From Streptomyces sp. NBC_01485 (GTDB lineage: Bacteria; Actinomycetota; Actinomycetes; Streptomycetales; Streptomycetaceae), in the NCBI RefSeq assembly GCF_036227125.1, contig NZ_CP109435.1, positions 2,914,001-2,978,000 on the forward strand: a DNA stretch of 64,000 bases, given 5' to 3'. Below, in pieces: positions 39,793-49,600 of this stretch. The translations under genes were made by a program, and so were the position numbers. Under the pieces are notes generated by a model. It worked only from the letters and a program-made list of their open reading frames with translations. It was not told where the DNA came from and searched no databases. Positions within the stretch are counted from its first letter, which is position 1; each line of letters opens with the position of its first letter.

Positions 39793-40299
39793 TCAGGCGT
39801 CAGGCGTGAACGTCTCTTGCGTGCCGTCAGCTCGGGTGATGGTGATCGTCACCGACTCCGTAACCCGCACCGTGTCAGACACACCAACGAACACCTCCTT
39901 GAGGAAGCGGAACATGTAGTCGGTGCGAGTGCTGTTCTCGTCCATGTGCACGGAGCGGATGTTCTCGGCCTCCGCCACCTTGGCCGCGCCCTCTTGGAGT
40001 CCTAGGGGGCTCACGATGATGCCGCCCGCAGCACCAGTGTCGATGATGCGGTAAGCCAGTCCGCCCATGTGTTCCTGCTTCAGCTTGGACGTGGTGTAGC
40101 GGCGGCACTCGATAATAACGAAGCCTTCGTCACCAACCTTGACACCTTTGCCGTCGATCTCCCAAGTGGTGCCAGTGCGCCGGCCGATCACGCCTTGCTT
40201 CTCCTCGACTCGATCGAGCCCAAGCTTCTCAGCGATCTGGTCGAGAAGGTAGACGGCTACCTCCTCGTACGACTTCCAACCCTTTTCCTCATCCGTCAT
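39793..40299 (-). CDS. Mrr-like restriction endonuclease-fold protein
   Basis: A 168-aa protein from ATG at 40299. Its core, G-R-R-T-G-T-T-W-E-I-D-G, then F-V-I-I-E-C-R-R-Y and G-G-I-I-V-S-P-L-G-L-Q-E-G-A, matches the Mrr/PD-(D/E)xK fold in which D and E-x-K bind metal. Here the E-x-K position reads E-C-R, so catalytic competence is uncertain. GC is a little lower than in the tail genes. With the HEPN-like gene next to it, it forms an accessory cassette. The spacer 40300-40491 holds no gene. Confidence 0.6.
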   Translation of the reverse strand: MTDEEKGWKSYEEVAVYLLDQIAEKLGLDRVEEKQGVIGRRTGTTWEIDGKGVKVGDEGFVIIECRRYTTSKLKQEHMGGLAYRIIDTGAAGGIIVSPLGLQEGAAKVAEAENIRSVHMDENSTRTDYMFRFLKEVFVGVSDTVRVTESVTITITRADGTQETFTPDA

Positions 40300-40491
40300 A
40301 TGAACCCCTGCTTCGTGAGCGTAGAACGACGCACTACTTGCATCGGCACTCCCTGTCGTAATGTTTAACAGCAGTCGGACGACCCGCAGGACTGCGAGCA
40401 ATATGCCGCACCCATCCATGATGATGTAGCACTTTGGCCGGAGACCGCTCTTGGTCGACGGCTGCGGGCCAGGCGAACAGAGCCAATCCGG

Positions 40492-43400
40492 TCAGGTGAT
40501 GGCCTGGCCGATGTAGTCGTCGGCGGACCCGCAGTCCTCTACCAGCAGGTAGGCGACGTTGCTGCTGCTGGCGGCGAGCGTCCACGTCTGTGCGACTCCC
40601 CCTTGAGTCCCGGTCCAGCACAGTGCGGCTGTGACGTCGCTGCCGGTGGTGTTGGTCAGGATGGTCTGGACGGAAACGGCTGCGTTCGCTGTGGAGGCTT
40701 GCAGATTGTTGACCCGCATCTGGTCCTTGTAAATCGTCCCGGACACGGTGTTCTTGCGAATTCGATATAGCGCATAGCTGTCGCTGGCCGCACTATGCAG
40801 CGCCCAGAGGGAGACACGGTAGGCGCGGCCGGCCTTGAACGTGATGCTGCCAGTTGTGATGACGGCCGTCTCCGTGCTGGAGAACGTGACGTTCGCGGTC
40901 AGAGTCTTCTGCGCGACGAATCCGCGACCCTGGGATTTGCCGTAGACGCTGAGGTCTCGGTCAATCGCGAATCCGCTGGATGTGAGCTTGGCAGTGGACG
41001 GGGCCGATGCGGACGGCACATCGCGAACGTGCAGCTCGATGGACGATCCGGCGGCCGAGGTATCAGCTCCGTATCCGTTGATGTAGGCAACTCCGTTGCC
41101 GCTCAGATCGTTTGCGTAAAGGTTGAAGACTGCTCCCGAATAGCCCGGAACGTGGCTTTGCAGGAACACCCCTGTTTCCTGGCTCGAACCAGTCACCTTC
41201 GGGGCGCTCAGCGAAACGCTCGGAACTTCGTAGGTACCGGAGGAATCTGAGGCGTACCCGATGGCGGTATTGAGTTCTGCCGGTGCTGACTCATCGGCGC
41301 TGCCGGAATAGAACTCAATCGATCCAGTCTCCGGATTGGTGTTTCCGGGGCTGATGACAACTCGCTGTCCACTCACGGCAGTTTGGAGGGTGCTACCGGT
41401 GAGGACGGCTCCGTTGATCGTCTTGCCGTTGATGGCGTCCGCGTCAAGTTTGTCCGCCGTAATTGCCCCGGCCTTGATATGGGTCGCTTCGATCGCGCCC
41501 GCCGAGATCTTCGTTGCCGTCACGGCGTTGGCCGCGATCTTGTCCGCTGTGACGGACAGTGCGTTCAGCTTGTCCGTGGTGACGGACAGCGCCGCGATCT
41601 TCTCGGCCGTGATGGCCAAGGCCGCGATCTTCTCTGCCGTCACCGCTCCCGCGAGGATCTTGGGCGCGGTGACTGCGCCGTCGGCGATCTGCACGCCCGG
41701 CACCACTGGACGGACGACTGCGTTGTCCCACAGCACGGCTCCGGCGGTCGACTGGTACGTCTCCACCCAGACCGTGGCCGCGGTGGTGTTGGCCGGCGCC
41801 GTGACCGTGGCGGCAAGGCGCTGCCACGAGCCGCGAGCTGGGACGTCCACCTGGGCGACACCGAAGCCGACGGTCGCGCTTGTGCCGTCCAACCACCGGG
41901 CGTAGAACTTGAGCGCGCCTCCCGCCCAGTCGGCGGACGCGTTGGCGTCGATGGCGAGGTAGACCTGCTCTCCGCTCAGGATCGGCATCGACGTGAGGTT
42001 CAGGGACCGTGTCGTGGCGACCGTCGCCGTGGCGTCGACGCGGAGCGCCTTCGCGGAGCCGTTGCCGCCGGAGACGACGGACCATACGGTCGTGGCGATC
42101 GCCGCGGTGTAGGCACCTTCGAACGATGGGTCGCCGAGGACGTTAGTGCCGCCCGCGACGACCAGCTTGTCCGTGGAGATCGAGGCCGCCGCGATCTCGG
42201 TCGCCGTGACCGAATTCGCGGCGATCTCGCGGCCCGTGATCGCGTCGGCCGCGACCTTCCCGGCGATCACCGAGTCAGCCGCGAGCGCGGCGGCGGTCAC
42301 CGAACCGCTCACGAGGTTGGTTGCGTCGACGATCCCGGTCTTCAGCGCCTCGATGGCAACGGCGTCGACCTGCATGACGGCCGGGGAGCCGGAGACGCCC
42401 ATCGAGGCGTAGTTGAGCCACAAGTAGGGGGTGATGAAGCGGACGGCGTCGTGCACGGTGCCGGGCGAGCGCGGGTCGTTGTTGGGACCGGCGGAGCCCG
42501 CGGCTGCGCGGTCCTTGAGGTAGCCGACGACCGTGACCCAGCCGTCCGTGGTCGGCAGCGATCGATACGACGCCGCGATGTAGTAGTGGCTGTTCGGGGT
42601 GTTCGCCCCGGCGCGGTTGACCAAGGTGGTCTGGTCTGCGCCCACGCCGAGCACGCCGACGTAGAACGCGTCCGGGCCGGTGGCGAGTTGGGCTGTGGCC
42701 CGGATCCGGGCGCTGATCCGGTACAGGACACCGGGCTCGTACGGGACGAGGGTCGTGCCACGAAGCCGGATGAAGCCGCAGGCCTCACCGACGTTCCGGC
42801 CGGTGGGCGCATCCAGTACGCCGGTGAGGTGCGCCCACGTGGCGCCGCTGCCCTGGTCGGTGGTCTGCCAGGCGGCGGCCTCGCCCATCGTGTCGACGAG
42901 GCGCTGGCTGGTGGCGTCTGCGAGCGCGCCGCCGAGCGCGCTGAGGGTGATCGCGCCGCTCGCGACCTTGCCCAGCGTCACGGAGTTGGCGGCGAGCTTC
43001 TCGGCGAGCACCGCGCCGTCCGCGAGCGCGGTGGAGTTGACGGCCCCGAGGGCGAGCGCCGCGTCGGTGACCGCGCCGCGTGCGAGTTTGGTTTCGTCGA
43101 TGATCGCGTTGACGAGGTCGTCGGGGACGGCCTTGCGGGCCTGTCCCTGCACAGCGGTCGAGGGCTGTCCGGCCGTGCCGGAGGTGTTGACCGCGATCAG
43201 ACGCACCCACAGCGGGGTGTAGGTGTCGGTGGCGAGGGTGATGCTTCCGCCGGCGGCCGTGTGGAAGGCGGCCACGGGGCTGGTGGTGTCCGGTTCGACG
43301 TCGGCGGTTGTCGACAGGTGGACCTGGACTTCGGCCAGATCGAGCGGAGCGGTCTCGGCGTCTGTCCACGTTCCGGGCCAGGTCACGGTGAGCCCGGACA

Positions 43401-43641
43401 GCGCGGACTCGACCACGGGCGGCGTGGGTGTGGGGGGCGGCGGCCCGTTGTGGGCGATGAAGCCGACGGTGCCGTCGTCCTGGAGGCCCATGCTGCCGCG
43501 CAGGGTGCCGTCCTGGTCGTAGACCTCGATCGCGCCGTCCTCGATGGACGAGTACGCCATGCGGGCGGTGCGGGTGGTGCGGGCCAGTTGCCGTTCCAGG
43601 ACGGCGACGCGTGCGGCCAGTCGGGCGATGTCGCTGCTCAC
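40492..43641 (-). CDS. Tail-tip/host-specificity protein with heptad-like repeats
   Basis: A 1049-aa protein whose GTG at 43641 overlaps the upstream stop (GTGA). N-terminal coiled coil (A-R-L-A-A-R-V-A-V-L-E-R-Q-L), then fibronectin-like and carbohydrate-binding-like beta domains. At least ten degenerate repeats of the type A-x-x-V-T-A-x-K-I-A-A lie near residues 190-260, 470-530 and 640-740. The C-terminal ~200 residues are beta-rich, probably the receptor-binding end. Such repeats are typical of trimeric tail-tip proteins of actinobacterial siphophages. Confidence 0.7.
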   Translation of the reverse strand: MSSDIARLAARVAVLERQLARTTRTARMAYSSIEDGAIEVYDQDGTLRGSMGLQDDGTVGFIAHNGPPPPTPTPPVVESALSGLTVTWPGTWTDAETAPLDLAEVQVHLSTTADVEPDTTSPVAAFHTAAGGSITLATDTYTPLWVRLIAVNTSGTAGQPSTAVQGQARKAVPDDLVNAIIDETKLARGAVTDAALALGAVNSTALADGAVLAEKLAANSVTLGKVASGAITLSALGGALADATSQRLVDTMGEAAAWQTTDQGSGATWAHLTGVLDAPTGRNVGEACGFIRLRGTTLVPYEPGVLYRISARIRATAQLATGPDAFYVGVLGVGADQTTLVNRAGANTPNSHYYIAASYRSLPTTDGWVTVVGYLKDRAAAGSAGPNNDPRSPGTVHDAVRFITPYLWLNYASMGVSGSPAVMQVDAVAIEALKTGIVDATNLVSGSVTAAALAADSVIAGKVAADAITGREIAANSVTATEIAAASISTDKLVVAGGTNVLGDPSFEGAYTAAIATTVWSVVSGGNGSAKALRVDATATVATTRSLNLTSMPILSGEQVYLAIDANASADWAGGALKFYARWLDGTSATVGFGVAQVDVPARGSWQRLAATVTAPANTTAATVWVETYQSTAGAVLWDNAVVRPVVPGVQIADGAVTAPKILAGAVTAEKIAALAITAEKIAALSVTTDKLNALSVTADKIAANAVTATKISAGAIEATHIKAGAITADKLDADAINGKTINGAVLTGSTLQTAVSGQRVVISPGNTNPETGSIEFYSGSADESAPAELNTAIGYASDSSGTYEVPSVSLSAPKVTGSSQETGVFLQSHVPGYSGAVFNLYANDLSGNGVAYINGYGADTSAAGSSIELHVRDVPSASAPSTAKLTSSGFAIDRDLSVYGKSQGRGFVAQKTLTANVTFSSTETAVITTGSITFKAGRAYRVSLWALHSAASDSYALYRIRKNTVSGTIYKDQMRVNNLQASTANAAVSVQTILTNTTGSDVTAALCWTGTQGGVAQTWTLAASSSNVAYLLVEDCGSADDYIGQAIT

Positions 43642-44741
43642 GCGGTGCCTCCCCCGTAGGTGAAGCGGTCCGCGCGCTGGAGTTGGATGACGGCCTGCTC
43701 GGGGGTGTCGCCGGAGGCGGGCTGGATCTGCCAGCCGACGATGCGGGACCATGCGTCGAAGTCGGTCCACTGGTCGTGGACCCGGGCCCGTACGTCGTCG
43801 CCGATCTGCCAGGAACCGAAGCGGGCCGCGGGGTGGTCGCGGACGGTGATCTCGGTGACTTCGCCGATGACCTGGCGGGAGATGCGTTCCGTGCGGGCGC
43901 GTGCGGCCAGCCGGTCGTTCGCCTTCTCCTCTGGTACTTCGAGGAGGTGCTCCAGGCGGAGCCGACCGTCACGTACGGCGTCGACGGCGCGGCGCCGGTT
44001 GCGGCCCTCGCCGGCGCCGAGCGCGATGACGACCTGGGCCAGGTTGTCGGCGTCGTACTCGACCGGGACCGCCTTGACGACGTTCACGCCGGACTCGAAG
44101 TGGATGTCCGTGCGGCGGCGGCCGAGGCGGGGCCAGCCGATTCGGACGCGGCCCTGCGGCGTGCCGTTCTGCCAGGTGGCTTCTTCGGTCCACTCGGGGC
44201 CGCCTTCGACGGCGACCATGTCCGAGATGACGTCCCCGAGCGAGGGGGTGTCCCACCAGTCGATCCGGTAGGGGTCCTCCGGAGTACCGACGGTGACCTT
44301 CGAGGTGGTGTCGTCGACCTGGATGCCGAGCTGGCCGTCCGGCGTCTCCTGGCAGTACGCCCACACGTCGCGGATGACCTTGCACGGGTCCGCGTAGGTG
44401 TAGGGGCCGCGTGCGTTGAGCTGACCGTGGAGGTCGTAGCGCCGGTAGGGGTAGGAACCCCAGCCGGATGCCTCGATGTTGAGCTGCTGGCCCTGGGGGT
44501 CGGCTCGCCAGATCAGGCCGCCCCACAGCAGCCGACCGTCACGCTCGGCGTAGATCTTGGTGTTGCCGGGGTCGAGCTGGGAGCGGACGAGGTGGGCAAG
44601 GCGGGGTTCGACCGCGCCGGTGAGGCTGCCGGTCGCGGACAGTGCGGGCCCGAACTCGACGCCGGTCAGGGGCAGGTCCCAGGCGAGGACCTTGTTGGTG
44701 AGTGCGTCGGTGGTGAGGTAGCGGTACGACGGCGACGCCAT
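43638..44741 (-). CDS. Siphophage minor tail protein (Gp37-like baseplate hub)
   Basis: A 367-aa protein beginning M-A-S-P-S-Y-R-Y-L-T-T-D. It resembles the Gp37-like family of siphophage tail proteins, with G-L-I-W-R-A-D, the block W-G-S-Y-P-Y-R-R-Y, and the C-terminal F-D-A-W-S-R-I-V-G-W-Q-I. Proteins here connect the distal tail ring to fibres. Gene order (Dit, minor tail, this, fibre) supports the assignment. Confidence 0.7.
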   Translation of the reverse strand: MASPSYRYLTTDALTNKVLAWDLPLTGVEFGPALSATGSLTGAVEPRLAHLVRSQLDPGNTKIYAERDGRLLWGGLIWRADPQGQQLNIEASGWGSYPYRRYDLHGQLNARGPYTYADPCKVIRDVWAYCQETPDGQLGIQVDDTTSKVTVGTPEDPYRIDWWDTPSLGDVISDMVAVEGGPEWTEEATWQNGTPQGRVRIGWPRLGRRRTDIHFESGVNVVKAVPVEYDADNLAQVVIALGAGEGRNRRRAVDAVRDGRLRLEHLLEVPEEKANDRLAARARTERISRQVIGEVTEITVRDHPAARFGSWQIGDDVRARVHDQWTDFDAWSRIVGWQIQPASGDTPEQAVIQLQRADRFTYGGGTA

Positions 44742-44795
44742 CAGGCGCGATCCTGCTTCTCCCCCGCGCCGTGGTGTGGTGGTGCCGGTGTCGTC

Positions 44796-45725
44796 TCAGA
44801 CGACGCCTTCGGTGAACTCCACGTCGGCGATCAGGGAAGTCGCGGCGTCGACGCCGAGGTTGCCCCACTCGGATTTGGAGGGCTGGGTGCGCACGAAGAG
44901 GTCCTGTGTGGTGCCGCGCAGGACCGCAGAGAGGGTGATGGTGTCGGCGAGGACGACGGTGTTGCGGCGGATGTTGGCGCCCTGGTCGTCGTCGATGGCG
45001 GTGGTCTGCCCCGTGTCGGTGCCCAAGGAGGTCTGCATGTTGGCGAACACGTCGGATTCCGAAAGGCGCAGGCCCGCGAGCGTCACCAGCAGCTTGGCGC
45101 TCGTCGCCCAGCTCGGGATCGGGACCTTCCAGCGGGCGGCGGCTGGCCAGTTGTACCACTGGCCGTTCTGCGCGGTCAGCCTGTTCAGCGCGCTGGGATA
45201 GGCGGTGTACAGCGTCCGCTCGCGTCGAGGGTTCGCGATCAGCCGCAGATCCGTGACCATGGCGTTGGTGATGGTGGCGGTGTTCGCCGGTATGTCGAGG
45301 CGCGCCAGCGGGATCGCCGTCATTCCGGACGGGACTGCCTTCGCGGTCGCGGAGACACCGGACACGACGTGGAAGTAGCCGATCTCGTCGGCAGCAGGGT
45401 CACGGTTGCCTTCGTACTCGGGATCCTCAACGCGAAGGCATATGAGGTCGGACCGGGCCGAGGAGCCGGTGGGAGCGATCGGCACGATGGCGTCGCCCAC
45501 GTTGTACTGGGTGTAGGAGCCCTGGCCCCACGCAGCTCCGGTCACGACCGCCGAGCCGTCGCCGACTCGGACGCCGGCACCGGGAGTGGACCACTCTCTG
45601 ACCTTCAAGTCGTTGCCTTCGGTCACGCCCTGGTTCCCGGACGCGAGGTCCCGCACCATCATCCGGAAGGCGCGTGCGGGGTGGGTGCCGCCGTGGGTCA
45701 ACATGGGCGGCTGGATCAGTGCCAT
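44796..45725 (-). CDS. Minor tail protein
   Basis: A 309-aa beta-rich protein starting M-A-L-I-Q-P-P-M-L-T-H-G-G. The N-terminal ~150 residues resemble a tail-fibre or baseplate attachment domain (S-A-V-V-T-G-A-A-W-G-Q-G, then D-L-I-C-L-R-V-E-D), followed by a jelly-roll-like region. Assigned from position between Dit and hub genes and overall look; no catalytic motif. Confidence 0.6.
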   Translation of the reverse strand: MALIQPPMLTHGGTHPARAFRMMVRDLASGNQGVTEGNDLKVREWSTPGAGVRVGDGSAVVTGAAWGQGSYTQYNVGDAIVPIAPTGSSARSDLICLRVEDPEYEGNRDPAADEIGYFHVVSGVSATAKAVPSGMTAIPLARLDIPANTATITNAMVTDLRLIANPRRERTLYTAYPSALNRLTAQNGQWYNWPAAARWKVPIPSWATSAKLLVTLAGLRLSESDVFANMQTSLGTDTGQTTAIDDDQGANIRRNTVVLADTITLSAVLRGTTQDLFVRTQPSKSEWGNLGVDAATSLIADVEFTEGVV

Positions 45726-45735
45726 CTGCTCTCCT

Positions 45736-46632
45736 TTACAGGGCGGTGTAGGCGTCGCGCCACGACACCGCGAGGCGGGTGGAGTTGGTGTAGTCCGCGC
45801 CGGTCCACCGGACTTCGCTCGTTCCGGGCGGGACCTGGAAAAGGTCCAGGCGCGACACGGCGGACAGGGCGTACGCGGCGTTGGCGCCGTTGCGCAGCAC
45901 CCAGCGCGTGCCGGGGCGCGTGTCGATCTGAAGGGTGTCGTTCTCGCCGAGGGTCAGCGACAGGTCGAGGACGCGGCCTGTCTCGGTGATCCATATGCGG
46001 GGGTTCACGACCGGGCCCTTGATCTTCAGGGAGGGCCAGGCGGGGAGGTCCCCGGCGTTGGTGACCCAGCCTCTGCGCTCGGTCGGGTCTGCCACACCGG
46101 TGGTGATCGGAGCAGTGACGGGGGCCTTGAAGCCTGTGCCGCCCGTGAAGGACAGGGGCAGGGTGACCTGCTGTTCAACCTCTCCGTGCCATCGCGGGTC
46201 GGTGGCCGCGAATTCCAGGGTCACGGGGATCCAGCCGTAGACGGCCTGCGCCATGGACACGGCCTCGACTCGGCGGACCCTGCCGTAGAGCCGCTTGGCG
46301 CTGTCCCGTCCGGGCCAGAGCAGCCGCAGTGTCTGCAAGGCACCTGCTGTCTTCCGCACGGCCGGGTCGGAGGCTGCCTGGTCGAGTGCGGCGAGCGCGT
46401 CGGCGGCGGCCTGCGGGTCACCCGGGGTCCGGATGCCGGCCTCGATCGTCACCGTGCGAGGGCTGTAGTAGTCCACGCCGGGGAATGAGCCGTCCTCTGT
46501 GGGCAACTCGACGTCCTGGGCGCGGACTTCGGGCGTGCCCAGACCGGTGATCTCGCTGATCGGGTACGACGTTCCGGGGCCCATGAGGACACCGGCGAAG
46601 TCGACTTGCCACTCCTGGGTGATCGTGGCCAT
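45736..46632 (-). CDS. Distal tail (Dit) protein
   Basis: A 298-aa protein directly after the tape-measure gene with a one-base overlap (TGATG). Its N-terminal region (G-P-G-T-S-Y-P-I, G-L-G-T-P-E-V-R, L-P-T-E-D-G-S-F-P-G) and beta-sandwich C-terminus match siphophage Dit/phage-tail-domain proteins that form the hexameric ring at the tail tip. Confidence 0.75.
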   Translation of the reverse strand: MATITQEWQVDFAGVLMGPGTSYPISEITGLGTPEVRAQDVELPTEDGSFPGVDYYSPRTVTIEAGIRTPGDPQAAADALAALDQAASDPAVRKTAGALQTLRLLWPGRDSAKRLYGRVRRVEAVSMAQAVYGWIPVTLEFAATDPRWHGEVEQQVTLPLSFTGGTGFKAPVTAPITTGVADPTERRGWVTNAGDLPAWPSLKIKGPVVNPRIWITETGRVLDLSLTLGENDTLQIDTRPGTRWVLRNGANAAYALSAVSRLDLFQVPPGTSEVRWTGADYTNSTRLAVSWRDAYTAL

Positions 46633-49600
46633 CAGATACGGCCTCCTCTCTGGGCGTTCCGCAGCCGCCGCATGATCTCCGTGCCGACCTGGTCGGCCGC
46701 TTTGGCGTCAGCGCCGCCGTTGACGGTCACGGGCATGGACCCGACGAGCGCGGCGGGCCGCTCTTCTCGGACGACGACGACTTGGACCGGGGCGGGCCGG
46801 GCGTCGACGAGTCGTACGAGGCCGCTGTCGCCCGCGGGGGTGAGCTGGTAGCCGAACCTGTTCGCCACGTCCGCCAAGACGGCCGTCGCCGATCGCCGCT
46901 TGTTCACGCCGAGCGGCAGGTATGCCTCTCCTCCGGTGGAGGGCTCGGCGAAGCGGATGATCCCGTTGTTGGTGGCATACAGGCCGGTACGGATGCCGCC
47001 GTCCTCGTACGCGAGTTGCTTGTTGGCCTTGTCCAGGTCGGACAGGAAGCGCGTGGCCTTCTTCCCCAGCGCGTCCTTGATACGGGTCCGGCCGAGCGTG
47101 GCGATCTCGATGATTCGGTCCTCGCCGAGTTCTGTCGTCTCAGCGACATCGTGGATACCGGTCTTGCTAGAGGTGATCGCGGAGATGATCGCCACGAGGT
47201 CCGGAAGGTCGTCGTTCGGGATGGCCTTCGAGGCAGCCTTGGCCTGGGTGTTGGCCTTCTTGGCCTTGCTCGGGGACTTGGCGGCTTCGGCGGCGAGGTC
47301 CTCCGCGTCCTTGTCTCCCTGCTGGGCGAGCATCGTCGCCAAGTCGCCGTAGCCCATGGCCGCGAGCTTGGAGAGGTTCTTCTCGAACGCGGCCTGGTCC
47401 TTGATGGCCTGCTTGAGCTGGGCGGTGTAGTCGGACAGCGTGGCTCGTGCGACCACGCCCAGCTTCTCCAGGTCCTTGGTCATCTCCGTGACGTACTTGG
47501 AGCTGCCGGTGGCCATCTTGTGGGTGAGCTCCACGCCGTCCTCGCCCATGTCCTTCAGGGCATCGGCGACATCCTGGCCAGCGCGCCGGGCGACGGTGGC
47601 GAGGTCCTTGCGCCACCGCTGGGCTCGCTTCACCGCCTTGTCGAGATTCTTCTCGAAGAGCTTGAGGTCGAAGACCTCGGTCTCCTTTCCGCCCTTCTTC
47701 ACGGTGCGCATGGAGTCTGAGCGGATAGACGAGACAGAGATCAGCTCCGTCGAGCCGGAGGGACTGTAGGACCAGCCGGTCAGCCCTCCGTCGGCGTACC
47801 ATTCGACGCCCTTGCCTCCCAGACGTCGTACGACTTCCTCGGTGATGGCGCGGGAGCGAGCGCGCTTGTTGTGGGCCAGGGGTACGTAGGCCTCCCCGCC
47901 TGTGGCTTCTTCCGCCCATATCCGCCAGGTTCCGGCCTTCGCGATCTGCGCCATGTGGTCTTCCCGCCTGGCGGTGACACCTCCGTCTGCGAAGAACGAC
48001 AGGATGCCTCCGTCCTTCCACTGCGGCTTGTTCGCCCACGGCAGGTCGGTGCCGGGCGCCACGCGCGGAATCACGGACACCGACACGGGAGCGGGAGGGG
48101 TCACGGAGATCGCGATGCTCTTGGAGCCGGGGATGTTGGTGACGCTGACGCCGATCGCGTCCAGCTGTGCCTGCACCGCGGCCATGTCGCCCGACAGGAG
48201 TGCGGAGGTGAGCGCGCTCGCTGCTTCCGTGCCCTTGGACTGTGCGACCTGCCGGATCAGGTCGAGGGCGCCGGACCATTCGGCGTTCGCGTCCTTCCCC
48301 GCCTGGGAGAAGGCGGACACGACCTTCGACAAGTCGGGCGCGGTGATCGGTACGTCGGCTCCCCAGATGCTCTTGAGGGAGTCCATTGCCCGCTCCACGT
48401 CGCCGGACAGCAGCGCGTCCTGGAACGCGCCGGCGGCATCCTTCCCCTTCCTCTTGGCGACCTCTGCGAGGAGTTCCATGCCGCGGTCGAACTCGCTGCG
48501 CGCGTCGCCCACGGACTTCTTCACGGCCTTGCGCAGATCGATCAGCGCCATCTGCTCCGTGACCTTCTGAAAGGCGGCCGGGTCGTTGCGCTCCGACGCC
48601 TTGGCCCAGGCGCGGCCGATCTCCTTGCCGTACTTCTCGGTGATCTCGGCGGTCTTCTGCAGGCCGAGCCGGTACGCCTCCGTCGACCGTTCCGCGTCCT
48701 CGGTCACGATGTCGCGCAGTTCGTCGGCGACCTTCGTCTTGCCCTTCTTCAGCTGTCCGACGAGTTCGTTGAGCATCGGTGCGGCGTCCACGCCGAGTTC
48801 CGCGAAGTGGTCGGCCAGGTCGTCGTAGCCGAACACCGCGAGTTCGGACAGGTTGCCCTGGAAGTCGCGTTGCGCCTGGAGCTGCTTGTGCAGCTCCTTC
48901 ATGTAGTCGGACAGCTTGACCTTGGCGGTGTCGGCGTCCTTCCCGGCTTTGCGCATCGCCTCGGCCGCCGCGGTCTGCGCGTCCCTGAAGGCTCGGGACG
49001 GGTCGACGGCGTCGCCGACGGCCTCGGCGAGTGCCTTCATCTCGTCGGTGATCTCGGGCGCACCGGTGCGGTCGATGTCCGCGAGGGAGAAGAGGTCGAA
49101 GATGCCGCCGCTGGTCTTGGCCTGCTGTTTGATCTTCGCCTCGACGATCGCCTTCTGCTGGGCGATCTCGGCTTCCTTTTTGACCGCCTCGGACCACATC
49201 TTGTGGCGGTCTTCGAGGGTCTTCTCTGCTTTGGAGTACTGGGTGATGCTCTCGTAGTCGCCGGGTGCATCACCGGATTTCGCCTTGCGGGCGTACTCGT
49301 AGGAGTCCTGCTGAAGGCGGCTCTGGAGGATGGCGAGCTTGGCCCCGCCGGAGGTGATCGCGTCGATCGCTTCGGTGGTGCCGATGCCGACCTTCTCAAG
49401 GTCCTTCAGCGCGCCGTCGGCGGTGAGCTGGTCGTACAGCTTGTTGATGCTGGCACCGGTCGTCGCCTCCTCGCGCTCCTGCTGCAAGGCTTGGACCAGT
49501 TCATTGGTCGCGTCCTTCGCCTTCTGTTTGGAGGCGGTGTAGGCGGCGTATCCGGCGATGCCGAGGGTGAGGACAGCGGCAAGTCCGGTGACCGCGAGGC

